A stretch of DNA of 40,825 nt from Gp6-AA40 sp035711805 (GTDB lineage: Bacteria; Acidobacteriota; Vicinamibacteria; Vicinamibacterales; UBA2999), in NCBI GenBank assembly GCA_035711805.1, contig DASTBV010000058.1, forward strand, positions 1 through 40,825, given 5' to 3'. A program made the translations under genes and the position numbers. Below are positions 16,342 to 23,619 of this stretch, in pieces. The notes under the pieces were generated by a model that saw only the letters and a list, made by a program, of their open reading frames with translations, searched no databases and was not told the origin of the DNA. Each line of letters starts with the position of its first letter. The first letter of the stretch is position 1.

Positions 16342-17286
16342 TTACTTCCTCGCCGTCTTGTCGTCGCTGGCACTGTCGCCGTTGGTGCCGACGGTCTGCG
16401 GCTGGTGCTCACCCTCGAGCGCCTCCTCAGGTCCGCCCTTCACCGCCTCGACGCGCGCCAGATTCTGCTTCGCCTTCGAATAGCCGGGGTCCGCGCTCAC
16501 CGCGCCGCGATACGCGTTGGCGGCAGCCTTGAAGCGACCGGTGTGCTCGAGCGCCATGCCGAGGTTGTTGTGGAACTCCGGCACGTTCGTCCGCAATTCC
16601 ACCGCTTTCTCCAGCAGCGGCAACGCCTCGCTGGCGCGCTTCGCGTCGAGCAGCACGAGGCCGAGGTTGTTCATCGACCATGCATCGCCCTCGTTCAGTT
16701 CGATCGCGCGGCGGTACGCCTGCACCGCGTCATCCGTGCGGCGTTGTGCGTGGTAGACGCGGCCGAGCAGGCGCTGCACCTCCGGCGACTCGGGATCGAT
16801 TTCTCCTGCCAGCGCGAGCCGATCGCTCGCGTCGTCATACCGCTTCTGCTCGATGAAGACTCGACTCAGGTTCACGAGGCTCTTCACGTGACGCGGGTCG
16901 ATGCTCAGCGCCTTCTCGAACGCGGATTCGGCCTTCTTCGCATCGCCGCTCTTCCACGCCGACAGCGCCAGCATGTAATGCCCCCATGCGTTGCCCGGCC
17001 GGCGCTCGGTGTAGCCAGCAAATATCGCCATCGCCTCGTCATACTTTTTGGCGCGGTAGGCGGCCTCGCCATCGGCGAACGACCCCGTGGCTTTCTGCGT
17101 CACCGGAACGGGATCGTCCTCTCCCGCATCCGACGTCGTGCCTCCTGGTCCCTTGGTATCCGCCGGGAGCTTCGCCTGCGCAGCATTCGGTGCAGTTTTG
17201 GTCCCGGTCTCGTCCCCCTTCGAACAGGCGACGGCGCCAAACGCGACGAGCAGCAGGGCCGCGGTGGCATATCGAGTGGGTCTCAT
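16342..17286 (-). CDS. TPR-repeat lipoprotein, first gene of the exosortase operon
   Basis: A 314-residue lipoprotein: the signal ends with the lipobox GAVAC (C21), followed by a low-complexity linker to about residue 65. About six tetratricopeptide repeats then run from GEAAYRAKKYDEAMAIFAGY to NAYRGAVSADPGYSKAKQNL. TPR lipoproteins commonly scaffold surface or envelope complexes. It is separated from the VIT/VWA gene by 7 bp. An ideal ribosome binding site AAGGAG lies 6 bases before the ATG. A sigma54-type promoter lies about 90 bp upstream, with a GC-rich hairpin (17341-17360) in the predicted leader. The products downstream in the operon are exported or membrane-bound, in keeping with an assembly or anchoring role here. 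Confidence 0.88.
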   Translation of the reverse strand: MRPTRYATAALLLVAFGAVACSKGDETGTKTAPNAAQAKLPADTKGPGGTTSDAGEDDPVPVTQKATGSFADGEAAYRAKKYDEAMAIFAGYTERRPGNAWGHYMLALSAWKSGDAKKAESAFEKALSIDPRHVKSLVNLSRVFIEQKRYDDASDRLALAGEIDPESPEVQRLLGRVYHAQRRTDDAVQAYRRAIELNEGDAWSMNNLGLVLLDAKRASEALPLLEKAVELRTNVPEFHNNLGMALEHTGRFKAAANAYRGAVSADPGYSKAKQNLARVEAVKGGPEEALEGEHQPQTVGTNGDSASDDKTARK

Positions 17287-17376
17287 GGTCCTCTCCTTGT
17301 GGGGCGAACCTTGTTAGGCTCGCTTTCCCTTCCTGGTTGGCGGCCGCTTCCATGCGGCCGCGCGTGCCTGCGCTAA

Positions 17377-17393
17377 GGGCAAGCGGGGAGCCA
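17377..17393 (-). promoter_or_regulatory. Sigma54 (-24/-12) promoter of the exosortase operon
   Basis: Read on the minus strand: TGGCTCCCCGCTTGCC. GG at -24 (17392-17391) and GC at -12 (17380-17379) are separated by exactly 10 bases, and TGGC and TTGC match the sigma54 consensus. Predicted start near 17367, about 80 nt before the TPR gene. A perfect 7-bp hairpin CGGCCGC/GCGGCCG (17341-17360) falls in the leader. Confidence 0.65.
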
Positions 17394-17477
17394 TGCCCGG
17401 CGCAACGGAGTCGTGCGGCTAACCGACGGCGCGACAGCAGGTTAGGGAAGAGGACTCAGGTGGGGTACGGGTCGGCG

Positions 17478-17526
17478 GTGTCCGGGCGGACACGCGATCG
17501 GAGAGGTCCTGTGTCCGGCGAAACAC
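17478..17526. promoter_or_regulatory. Two dyads, candidate activator sites
   Basis: GTGTCCGGGCGGACAC (17478-17493, 7-bp perfect arms) and GTGTCCGGCGAAACAC (17511-17526, weaker right arm) share 12 of 16 bases. Their start points are 33 bp apart, about three helical turns, and they lie about 110-160 bp upstream of the sigma54 start. That is the usual layout for a sigma54 activator. The first also resembles the dispersed GTGTCCGCC palindrome, so a repeat origin is possible. Confidence 0.5.
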
Positions 17527-17542
17527 GTGCGGCGCTTGTGTG

Positions 17543-18919
17543 TCAGGCCTCGTGCGTTCCTTTGTTCAGTCCATGGCGGCGCATGATCTTCAACAGGCTG
17601 GAGTGATCGGACAGGCCGAGCGCTTCAGCGGTCCGGGTGATGTGCCACTCGTGTGCGTCGAGTGCGGCGAGAAGGATCTGCCGTTCGGCCTGAGCCTTCA
17701 GCGCCTTGAGCGTCCCAGGCGCCGCGGCGGCGTCGGTATCATCGCGGTCCTCGCCGCGGACCTCCGGTGGAACGTCAGCGGCGCGGATCTCGGACGCATC
17801 GGATGCAATCATCATCCGCTCGAGACAGTTCCGCAGCTCGCGGACGTTGTTCCTCCGCCAGTCGTACGCGGCGAGCAGCGCGAGCGCGTCCGCCGCAATC
17901 GTCTTCGGCCGTATGCGCAGGCTGGCGGCAATCGTGTGCAGCAGCCGATCGACCAGCACTGGAATATCGGAGAGCCGGTCGCGCAGCGGCGGGACGCGCA
18001 GCGTATGGACGTTGAGCCGGTAGTAAAGGTCCTGACGGAAGCGGCCGGCCTCGGCCTCGCGCTCGAGATCGCGGTTGGTGGCTGCGACGACGCGCGCCGT
18101 CACCTGCAGCGGCCGGTCGCCACCCACGCGGGTCACCCGGCGATCTTCGAGTACGCGAAGCAGCTTGGCCTGCGCGGCGAGCGGCAGCTCTCCGACCTCG
18201 TCCAGAAACAGCGTTCCCGCAGCCGCGGTCTCGAACGCGCCGCGGCGTAGCCGGTCGGCACCCGTAAACGCGCCGCGCTCATGTCCGAACAGCTCGCTTT
18301 CCACAAGCTGCTCCGGCAGCGCCGCACTGTTCACGGCAACGAGCGGCGTCTTCTCTCCGGGCCCCCGCCGATGCAGCTCGCGCGCGACCAGTTCTTTCCC
18401 CGTGCCGCTCTCGCCGACGATCAGCACGCCGCTCGGAATCGGTGCGACGCGCGCAATGGCGTCGCGGAGCATCCGCATCGGCAGGCTGTCGCCGATCAAC
18501 GGCGTTTCACCGTCGAACCTCGACCGCAGCGTCCGCAGTTCGTTGACGAGACGGCCGCGCGAGACCGCGCTTTCGATCTCCTGGACGACCCGCTCGATCG
18601 GCTCGGTCTTGTCCACGAACCCATACGCGCCGAGCCGCACCGCCTGGACGCAGCGATCGTAGCTTCCAGTGCCCGTGTAGACGATGACCGGCGTGTCGAT
18701 GCCGCGCTGATGCAGCCGCCGCAGGACCTCGAAGCCGTCGGTTCCCGGCATCTCGAGATCGAGGACGACACAGTCGATCGCCTCGCGGCCGAGCAGGTCG
18801 AGCGCCTCGTCGCCGCCACCGGCAACGGTCGTCTGGTAATGACCGACGCGTCTCAAATCGTAGGCGTACTGCTCGGCCATTGCCGCCACGTCATCGACGA
18901 CGAGAACATGCGTGCTCAT
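17543..18919 (-). CDS. NtrC-type sigma54-dependent response regulator
   Basis: A 458-residue protein. Receiver domain about 1-120 with the phosphoacceptor D54 (VVLDLEMPG) and the conserved Lys in FVDKTEP. AAA+ sigma54-interaction domain about 140-375 with Walker A GESGTGKE, the sigma54-contacting GAFTGA loop, Walker B GTLFLDEVGELPL and an Arg-finger region near YYRLNVHTLRVPPLRDR. A Fis-type HTH follows at the end (HITRTAEALGLSDHSSLLKI). It is coupled to the sensor kinase by a 4-bp overlap (ATGA). Its stop lies 17 bp from the nearest of two dyads upstream of a sigma54 promoter, so control of the exosortase operon is the obvious prediction. Confidence 0.95.
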   Translation of the reverse strand: MSTHVLVVDDVAAMAEQYAYDLRRVGHYQTTVAGGGDEALDLLGREAIDCVVLDLEMPGTDGFEVLRRLHQRGIDTPVIVYTGTGSYDRCVQAVRLGAYGFVDKTEPIERVVQEIESAVSRGRLVNELRTLRSRFDGETPLIGDSLPMRMLRDAIARVAPIPSGVLIVGESGTGKELVARELHRRGPGEKTPLVAVNSAALPEQLVESELFGHERGAFTGADRLRRGAFETAAAGTLFLDEVGELPLAAQAKLLRVLEDRRVTRVGGDRPLQVTARVVAATNRDLEREAEAGRFRQDLYYRLNVHTLRVPPLRDRLSDIPVLVDRLLHTIAASLRIRPKTIAADALALLAAYDWRRNNVRELRNCLERMMIASDASEIRAADVPPEVRGEDRDDTDAAAAPGTLKALKAQAERQILLAALDAHEWHITRTAEALGLSDHSSLLKIMRRHGLNKGTHEA

Positions 18920-20619
18920 GCTCTGCGCGAGGAACCGGTCCCGGGGATGTCCACGACCATCCGCGTGCCCTGGCCAGGAACGCTGTCTACGTTGATCGTT
19001 CCGCGGAGATCCATGACCAGCCGGCGCACGATCGACAGCCCCAGACCCGTGCCGCCGTCTTTGGTCGTGTAGAAATCCTCGAAGATTCGTTTCGTCTCGT
19101 CGGTCGACATTCCTCGTCCCGTGTCAGCCACCATGACACGCGCGACCGGTGACTCGCCGTCTCGGACGACGCTCCGCGTCGAGACGGTGACGCGACCCGG
19201 CTGCGATTCCAGGCTGTCTACGGCATTGGCGATCAGATTCTCGAGGATACGACGGAACGCAACGGGATCTCCTTCAACCGCCGGGACATTCGTCAGATCC
19301 GTCTCGAACTCGGCGGACTGGTGTCCCTGCGCGGCGCGCACGACCTCGGCGACCAGCGCGTTGAGGTCGCAGGCCTGCCGACTCACCGCCGGCGTCAGCC
19401 GCTGGTAGCTCGTCGCCAGCGTCTCGAGATACGCGATGCTGGAATCGACCGTCTGCCGCCGTTCGGCGAAGATCGCCGGAAGCGCGCCGGGATCGTCGCG
19501 CGAGACCTGCTCCAGATGGCGCATGACGTTGCGAAGCGGAATGAGGCCGTTCTTGATGTCGTGGTTGATCTGCCGCGCCAGCTCACCGACCGTGGCTCGC
19601 CGTTCCGCCTCGCGGATACGTCCGGTGCTGGTGCGCAACCGCGTGGCGAGGTCGCCGAGCAGGCTGGACAACCTGCCGACTTCATCGGTTCCGGCATCGA
19701 ATTCGACGTCGAGCCGATCCAGATCGAGCACCGCGGTTTTGTCGGCGAGCGCGGAAAGCGGCCTGCTGATCCGCGACGATACCCAGACTGCCAGCAGTAA
19801 TGCCGCCACCCCGGTCCCGACAGCCGTGAAAAGGAACCAGGAATCCGCGCTTCGCAGCAGCGCCTGCAGCGGGGTGAGCGATTGGACGACTTCGAGCGTG
19901 GCCGGCACTACCGTACGCGGCGTGTCTGCGCCGGATCGGATGAGAGGGACCTCGATGTGTCTGACGGTGGAGTCCGTGGCGTCCGGGCGCTGTTCCGTTG
20001 TCGACAGCCGGCCACGCGGGTAAGTCAGCGACACAACGATCGAACGATCGCGCGCCAATCGCCTGAGGAAGTCTCGATCCACCGTGATTCCGCCTACGAT
20101 CGCGAACGCGCGGCCGCTGAGCACGACCGGCTCGACGCGGGCCAAGGCCAGAAACTCACGATCGGCGCTGCGGGTGGTCACGAACGCGACATCGCGCGCG
20201 TTGCGCAGGGCCGACACCAGCTCGCGGTCGATGCGGCCATGTTCGTTCCGGAAATGCCCGGAGCTGAGAATCCGGCCCTCGTCATCGTGAATCTGCAGCA
20301 TCGACAGGCCGGTCAGGCGCATCGCGGTGCCCGCGTAATCGAGCAGATAGTCGCGCCCCGCCTCGACACCGGCGACCGCGGCCAGGCGGAACTCGGTATC
20401 GTCCTGCAGCGCACGCGCGAGCGAGGCGAGTCGCTGGGAAATTCCATCGCTTTCGCGTGCGAGATCTTCGCCAATGACGTCGACCACGCTGTCCAGGCGG
20501 GGCTGATATTCCTGCGCCAGGCGTCTGGTCATCTCCTGCCGCAGTCCGAACGCCAGCAGCGCGATCGGGATCAGCACGACCGCCGCGAAGGCAATGAGCA
20601 GACGGCTACGCAGGCTCAT
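18916..20619 (-). CDS. Membrane sensor histidine kinase
   Basis: A 567-residue kinase. TM1 about 7-25 and TM2 about 262-281 enclose a roughly 235-residue periplasmic sensor domain that could be Cache-like (LSMLQIHDDEGRILSSGHF). A HAMP segment covers about 282-335. The phosphoacceptor is H353 in RQINHDIKNGLIPLRNV, and the HDIKN form of the H-box is seen in NtrB/ZraS-like kinases paired with sigma54 activators. The ATPase domain shows ENLIANAVDSL (N box), VADTGRGM (G1) and GGTGLGLSIV (G2). Three bases separate its ATG from the stop of the solute-binding protein gene, which suggests that protein presents a ligand to this kinase. Confidence 0.95.
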   Translation of the reverse strand: MSLRSRLLIAFAAVVLIPIALLAFGLRQEMTRRLAQEYQPRLDSVVDVIGEDLARESDGISQRLASLARALQDDTEFRLAAVAGVEAGRDYLLDYAGTAMRLTGLSMLQIHDDEGRILSSGHFRNEHGRIDRELVSALRNARDVAFVTTRSADREFLALARVEPVVLSGRAFAIVGGITVDRDFLRRLARDRSIVVSLTYPRGRLSTTEQRPDATDSTVRHIEVPLIRSGADTPRTVVPATLEVVQSLTPLQALLRSADSWFLFTAVGTGVAALLLAVWVSSRISRPLSALADKTAVLDLDRLDVEFDAGTDEVGRLSSLLGDLATRLRTSTGRIREAERRATVGELARQINHDIKNGLIPLRNVMRHLEQVSRDDPGALPAIFAERRQTVDSSIAYLETLATSYQRLTPAVSRQACDLNALVAEVVRAAQGHQSAEFETDLTNVPAVEGDPVAFRRILENLIANAVDSLESQPGRVTVSTRSVVRDGESPVARVMVADTGRGMSTDETKRIFEDFYTTKDGGTGLGLSIVRRLVMDLRGTINVDSVPGQGTRMVVDIPGTGSSRRA

Positions 20620-20622
20620 GGC

Positions 20623-22149
20623 TCATGGGCGGTCGTTCATGCCGGCGATCACCAATCCACCATCCGACTCGGCAGAAAATCCGGAGCGGCCGCGGCGCAC
20701 GATGGCATGCAGCCGCGTATCAACGAGCGGGATGATCGTCTCCGGATCGAGCCACGGCGCCCCATCCATCAGCGCCTGCAGATCCCGGCAGGGATCAACC
20801 GGCGACGTGGCAACCGCGACGATGTGCCCGGCGTCGGTACCGCGCCGGCGTGCCACAGCAAGAGCCTCGCCGGTCAACCCCGTGGCACGCTCGTATGTCC
20901 GGCGCGGACGGTCGGGCAGCAGCGCGTCGAGGAACAGCATTGACGAAGGACCGGGCGCGCGGGCGAGACCGACCAGTCGCTCGGCGAGATCACGCGCGGC
21001 CCCGTCGCCCGTTTCGTAAACGATCCGTGGTGTCGGCGAGGGCTGGCCGGGAGGCGCCGAACGGCCGATCTCGCAGTCCGCCCGCATCTGCCACCAGAAC
21101 GGCCCCTGCGCGCCTCTCGCTTCTCCGCGCACCGCATCGCTTGCCAGCGCGTGCCGTAAGGGCTCCGTCAGCACTGGCGCCGTGCGCGATCGTCCCGGCG
21201 TGAGCAGCACGTAAGTCCGCAGCCACGCCAGCGGCACGGTCTGGAATTGCGGGAGCGATGCGGCATATCGGAGCGTCGCGGGATCGCGTGTGAGGAGCAG
21301 CTCGGCGCCGCGATCCAGCAGGTCGCGGGGATCACCGGGAGCGACCACGAATCGAATCGGTGGCTGGTTCTCCCGCGAGACCACAAAGGCAGGCGGACCG
21401 TTCGACGGCGCTGCGCCCCTCTCCGACGTGATTCGCGTGGACCGCGTTCCGACCGGCCACGGCGAGTCGGCAACTGTTTTGGCGACCGCGAGATCGGAAT
21501 GCGACAGCGCCATCGGTGCATCCGTCCGCTGACTCCGCAGTGTGATCGCCAGAACCCGCTCGCCGATCGGGACGATGGATTCGACCAGACGACTCGCAGA
21601 AGGGCGCAATTCGCCCGTCCCGCCGGTGCCGGACCAGCTTGCCCGTACGTCCATTGCCGTTACGGGTGATCCATCGGAAAAACGCGCGTTGTCCCGCAGG
21701 GTCACAATCCAGGTGCGGCCGTCGCCATCGAGGCGCCACGCTGCGGCGAGTCCAGCGACGGTGCGGCCCATGCAGTCGGATCGAGTCAGCGTTTCATAGA
21801 CCTGACGGAACAGCAGCCGCTCACTGTCGTTGGAAGGGCGCGGTGCGTTCGATGCGTCAACGCGATCGCCGAGGGCGACGCTGGCAATCGGGTCACCGGG
21901 CCCGGCAATCAACGCGCACTCGTCACCGGCAGGCGCTGGGTGGGTGGCCGGCGGAATCGACGCCGCGACCGGCGGGTCGGGTGCGCGAGACACCGGCGGA
22001 CTCGCGACGCCCTCTGGCGGCGATGCGGGCTGATTCGGCTGTGCCGCGACCGGAGTTGCCGGCACAGCCCCGCGCGAACTACACCCCCACGCCGCCTCAA
22101 TGCAGACGACGCACGCGATGGCGGCAAGCGTTCGACGCGTCAGCTTCAC
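20623..22149 (-). CDS. Family 5 solute-binding protein, lipoprotein-like, linked to sensor kinase
   Basis: A 508-residue protein. The GTG at 22149 is preferred because it opens directly into a signal sequence (KLTRRTLAAIACVVCIEAAW) with a lipobox-like end before C23. A Pro/Ala-rich linker follows to about residue 75. The body matches the DppA/OppA family (SBP family 5): ERLLFRQVYETLTRSD, then WTFTLRDN-like WIVTLRDNARFSDGSPVTAM. No permease or ATPase gene is nearby, only a kinase and a regulator, so I infer a sensing rather than an import role. The family's normal job is binding peptides or similar solutes in the periplasm. Later parts are divergent, so the ligand cannot be stated. Confidence 0.75.
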   Translation of the reverse strand: MKLTRRTLAAIACVVCIEAAWGCSSRGAVPATPVAAQPNQPASPPEGVASPPVSRAPDPPVAASIPPATHPAPAGDECALIAGPGDPIASVALGDRVDASNAPRPSNDSERLLFRQVYETLTRSDCMGRTVAGLAAAWRLDGDGRTWIVTLRDNARFSDGSPVTAMDVRASWSGTGGTGELRPSASRLVESIVPIGERVLAITLRSQRTDAPMALSHSDLAVAKTVADSPWPVGTRSTRITSERGAAPSNGPPAFVVSRENQPPIRFVVAPGDPRDLLDRGAELLLTRDPATLRYAASLPQFQTVPLAWLRTYVLLTPGRSRTAPVLTEPLRHALASDAVRGEARGAQGPFWWQMRADCEIGRSAPPGQPSPTPRIVYETGDGAARDLAERLVGLARAPGPSSMLFLDALLPDRPRRTYERATGLTGEALAVARRRGTDAGHIVAVATSPVDPCRDLQALMDGAPWLDPETIIPLVDTRLHAIVRRGRSGFSAESDGGLVIAGMNDRP

Positions 22150-22214
22150 GGCTGTGACCCATGATCGCTGATAGACACGCTGGCCGCAAAAATGGCGCAC
22201 GAGCGAGCGCCCGC

Positions 22215-22246
22215 AAAAGAAAAAGGCCGCCCGAACGGGGGCGGCC
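22215..22246 (-). terminator. Rho-independent terminator downstream of DUF1552 gene
   Basis: On the minus strand GGCCGCCC, a 6-base loop and GGGCGGCC form a perfect 8-bp stem, followed by TTTTTCTTTT (22224-22215). It lies about 40 bp after the DUF1552 stop and separates that operon from the solute-binding/kinase operon downstream. Confidence 0.9.
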
Positions 22247-22249
22247 TCT

Positions 22250-22272
22250 GGTCCGCCTGAAGGCGGACACTA
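22250..22272. repeat. Copy of the GTCCGCC palindromic repeat, inverted
   Basis: GTCCGCCTGAAGGCGGAC at 22251-22268 with two central bases unpaired. The flanking ACTA matches the reverse of the TAGT found before the other copies, so this copy is inverted with respect to them. It sits between the DUF1552 stop and the terminator. Confidence 0.75.
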
Positions 22273-22287
22273 CGAATTGCTTCGTGC

Positions 22288-23619
22288 CTAGAGATTGAAC
22301 CGTCCGGTGCTCGGCCCCATGCTGGCGATCTCGACGCCCGCGAGGTGCGCGATGGCCAGCAGCAGGTTCGCCGTCGGCTCGTCCTTGCCGGCGACGAGGT
22401 GGCGGTTGCCCTTCAGGCGGCCGTGCGCGCCGCCGACGAGCAGTGCCGGCGGGTTGCTGCGATCGTGCGCGTTGCCGTTGCTCATGCCGCTGCCCCAGTA
22501 GAGGAGCGAGTGATCGAGCAGATTGCCGTCGCCGTCCTTCGTCGCGCGCATCTTCTCGAGGAACTCGGCGAACTTGACCATCTGATAGGTGCCGATCTTG
22601 GCGTACTTGGCCAGCTTCTCGGCGTCGTTGCCATGGTGCGAGATGCTGTGGTGCGTCTCCGGGCAGCCGATGTGCGCGTAGCTGCGGTCGGTCGGCTCGT
22701 GGCCGATCATGAACGTGAACACGCGGCTGATGTCGCCCTGCAGCGCCAGGTGCATCAGGTTGTAGGTGACGCTCATGTGATCGTCGAACGCCTCGGGCAG
22801 GCCGATCGGCGACTCGGGATTCCCGGTGATGGTCGACAGCCTCGTCTCCATGCGATCGAGCTGCTGCTCGACCTCGCGGATGTTGCTCAGATACTCGTCG
22901 AGGATGGCGCGGTCGGGCGCGCCGAGCGAGCGGCGCAGCTTCGCCGTTTCCTGCGTCACGGAGTCGAGCAGGCTCTGCTTCTCCTTCAGCCGCGCGGCGC
23001 GGTGCTCCGCCGACCCGGTCTCGCCGAACATCCGCTCGAAGGTGACGCGCGGGTTGATCGACACCGGCAGCGGACGGGTATCGTCGCGCCAGGCGAGCGT
23101 CTCGAACAGCACGCACGGGAAGCCGTCGCATGCGCCGGCCGCGGTGCCCATGTCCTCTGTGCCGACTTCGATCGAGTGCAGCGGCGTGTCTCCCGCTACG
23201 TGGTCGGCGATGTGCTGATCGACGGTCTTCTTCGATTGCAGAAAATTGAAGGAATCGCCTGTGGCCTCGCGGTCGACCACCGGGCCGATGCCGTTCAGGA
23301 ACGCGGAGCTGGCGCCGACGTGCACCGATTCACCCCATGGCGCCTTCATCTTGCTGATGGTCACGAGCTGATCGCGGAACGCTTCGATCGGCTGCATCAC
23401 CGGCTTGAACACGAAGTCGCTGCCGGTCTGCTCCGGATGCCACGTGTCGGGATAGACGCCGCACGGCATGTAGACGACGCCGAAGCGGAACGGCGCTCTC
23501 GTCCGCGACTGCGCGACGAGCGCCGGGACCATGGCGTCCAGCCAGGGAAGCGCCACCGCGGCGCCAAACGCGCCCCGGATGAATGTCCGACGTGAAAGAT
23601 GCTTCTTCGTGACGATCAT
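22288..23619 (-). CDS. DUF1552 protein with Tat signal
   Basis: A 443-residue protein. The N-terminus carries a twin-arginine signal (LSRRTFIRGAFGAAVALPWL), so it is probably exported folded. Typical DUF1552 blocks are visible: GVVYMPCGVYPDTWHPE near 48, LQSKKTVDQHIADH, and the C-terminal HSLLYWGSGMSNGNAHDRSN with LVGGAHGRLKGNRHL. The family resembles alkaline-phosphatase-like or DUF1501 proteins, but its activity is unknown. It always sits with DUF1592-type cytochromes in Planctomycetes, Verrucomicrobia and Acidobacteria. Here its ATG overlaps the stop of that gene (ATGA). Confidence 0.9.
   Translation of the reverse strand: MIVTKKHLSRRTFIRGAFGAAVALPWLDAMVPALVAQSRTRAPFRFGVVYMPCGVYPDTWHPEQTGSDFVFKPVMQPIEAFRDQLVTISKMKAPWGESVHVGASSAFLNGIGPVVDREATGDSFNFLQSKKTVDQHIADHVAGDTPLHSIEVGTEDMGTAAGACDGFPCVLFETLAWRDDTRPLPVSINPRVTFERMFGETGSAEHRAARLKEKQSLLDSVTQETAKLRRSLGAPDRAILDEYLSNIREVEQQLDRMETRLSTITGNPESPIGLPEAFDDHMSVTYNLMHLALQGDISRVFTFMIGHEPTDRSYAHIGCPETHHSISHHGNDAEKLAKYAKIGTYQMVKFAEFLEKMRATKDGDGNLLDHSLLYWGSGMSNGNAHDRSNPPALLVGGAHGRLKGNRHLVAGKDEPTANLLLAIAHLAGVEIASMGPSTGRFNL

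Noticed and set aside
22150..22210. Sigma54 promoter ahead of the binding-protein/kinase operon
   Set aside because: TTGC occurs on the minus strand, but the GG at the required 10-base distance is TG, so the -24 element is missing.
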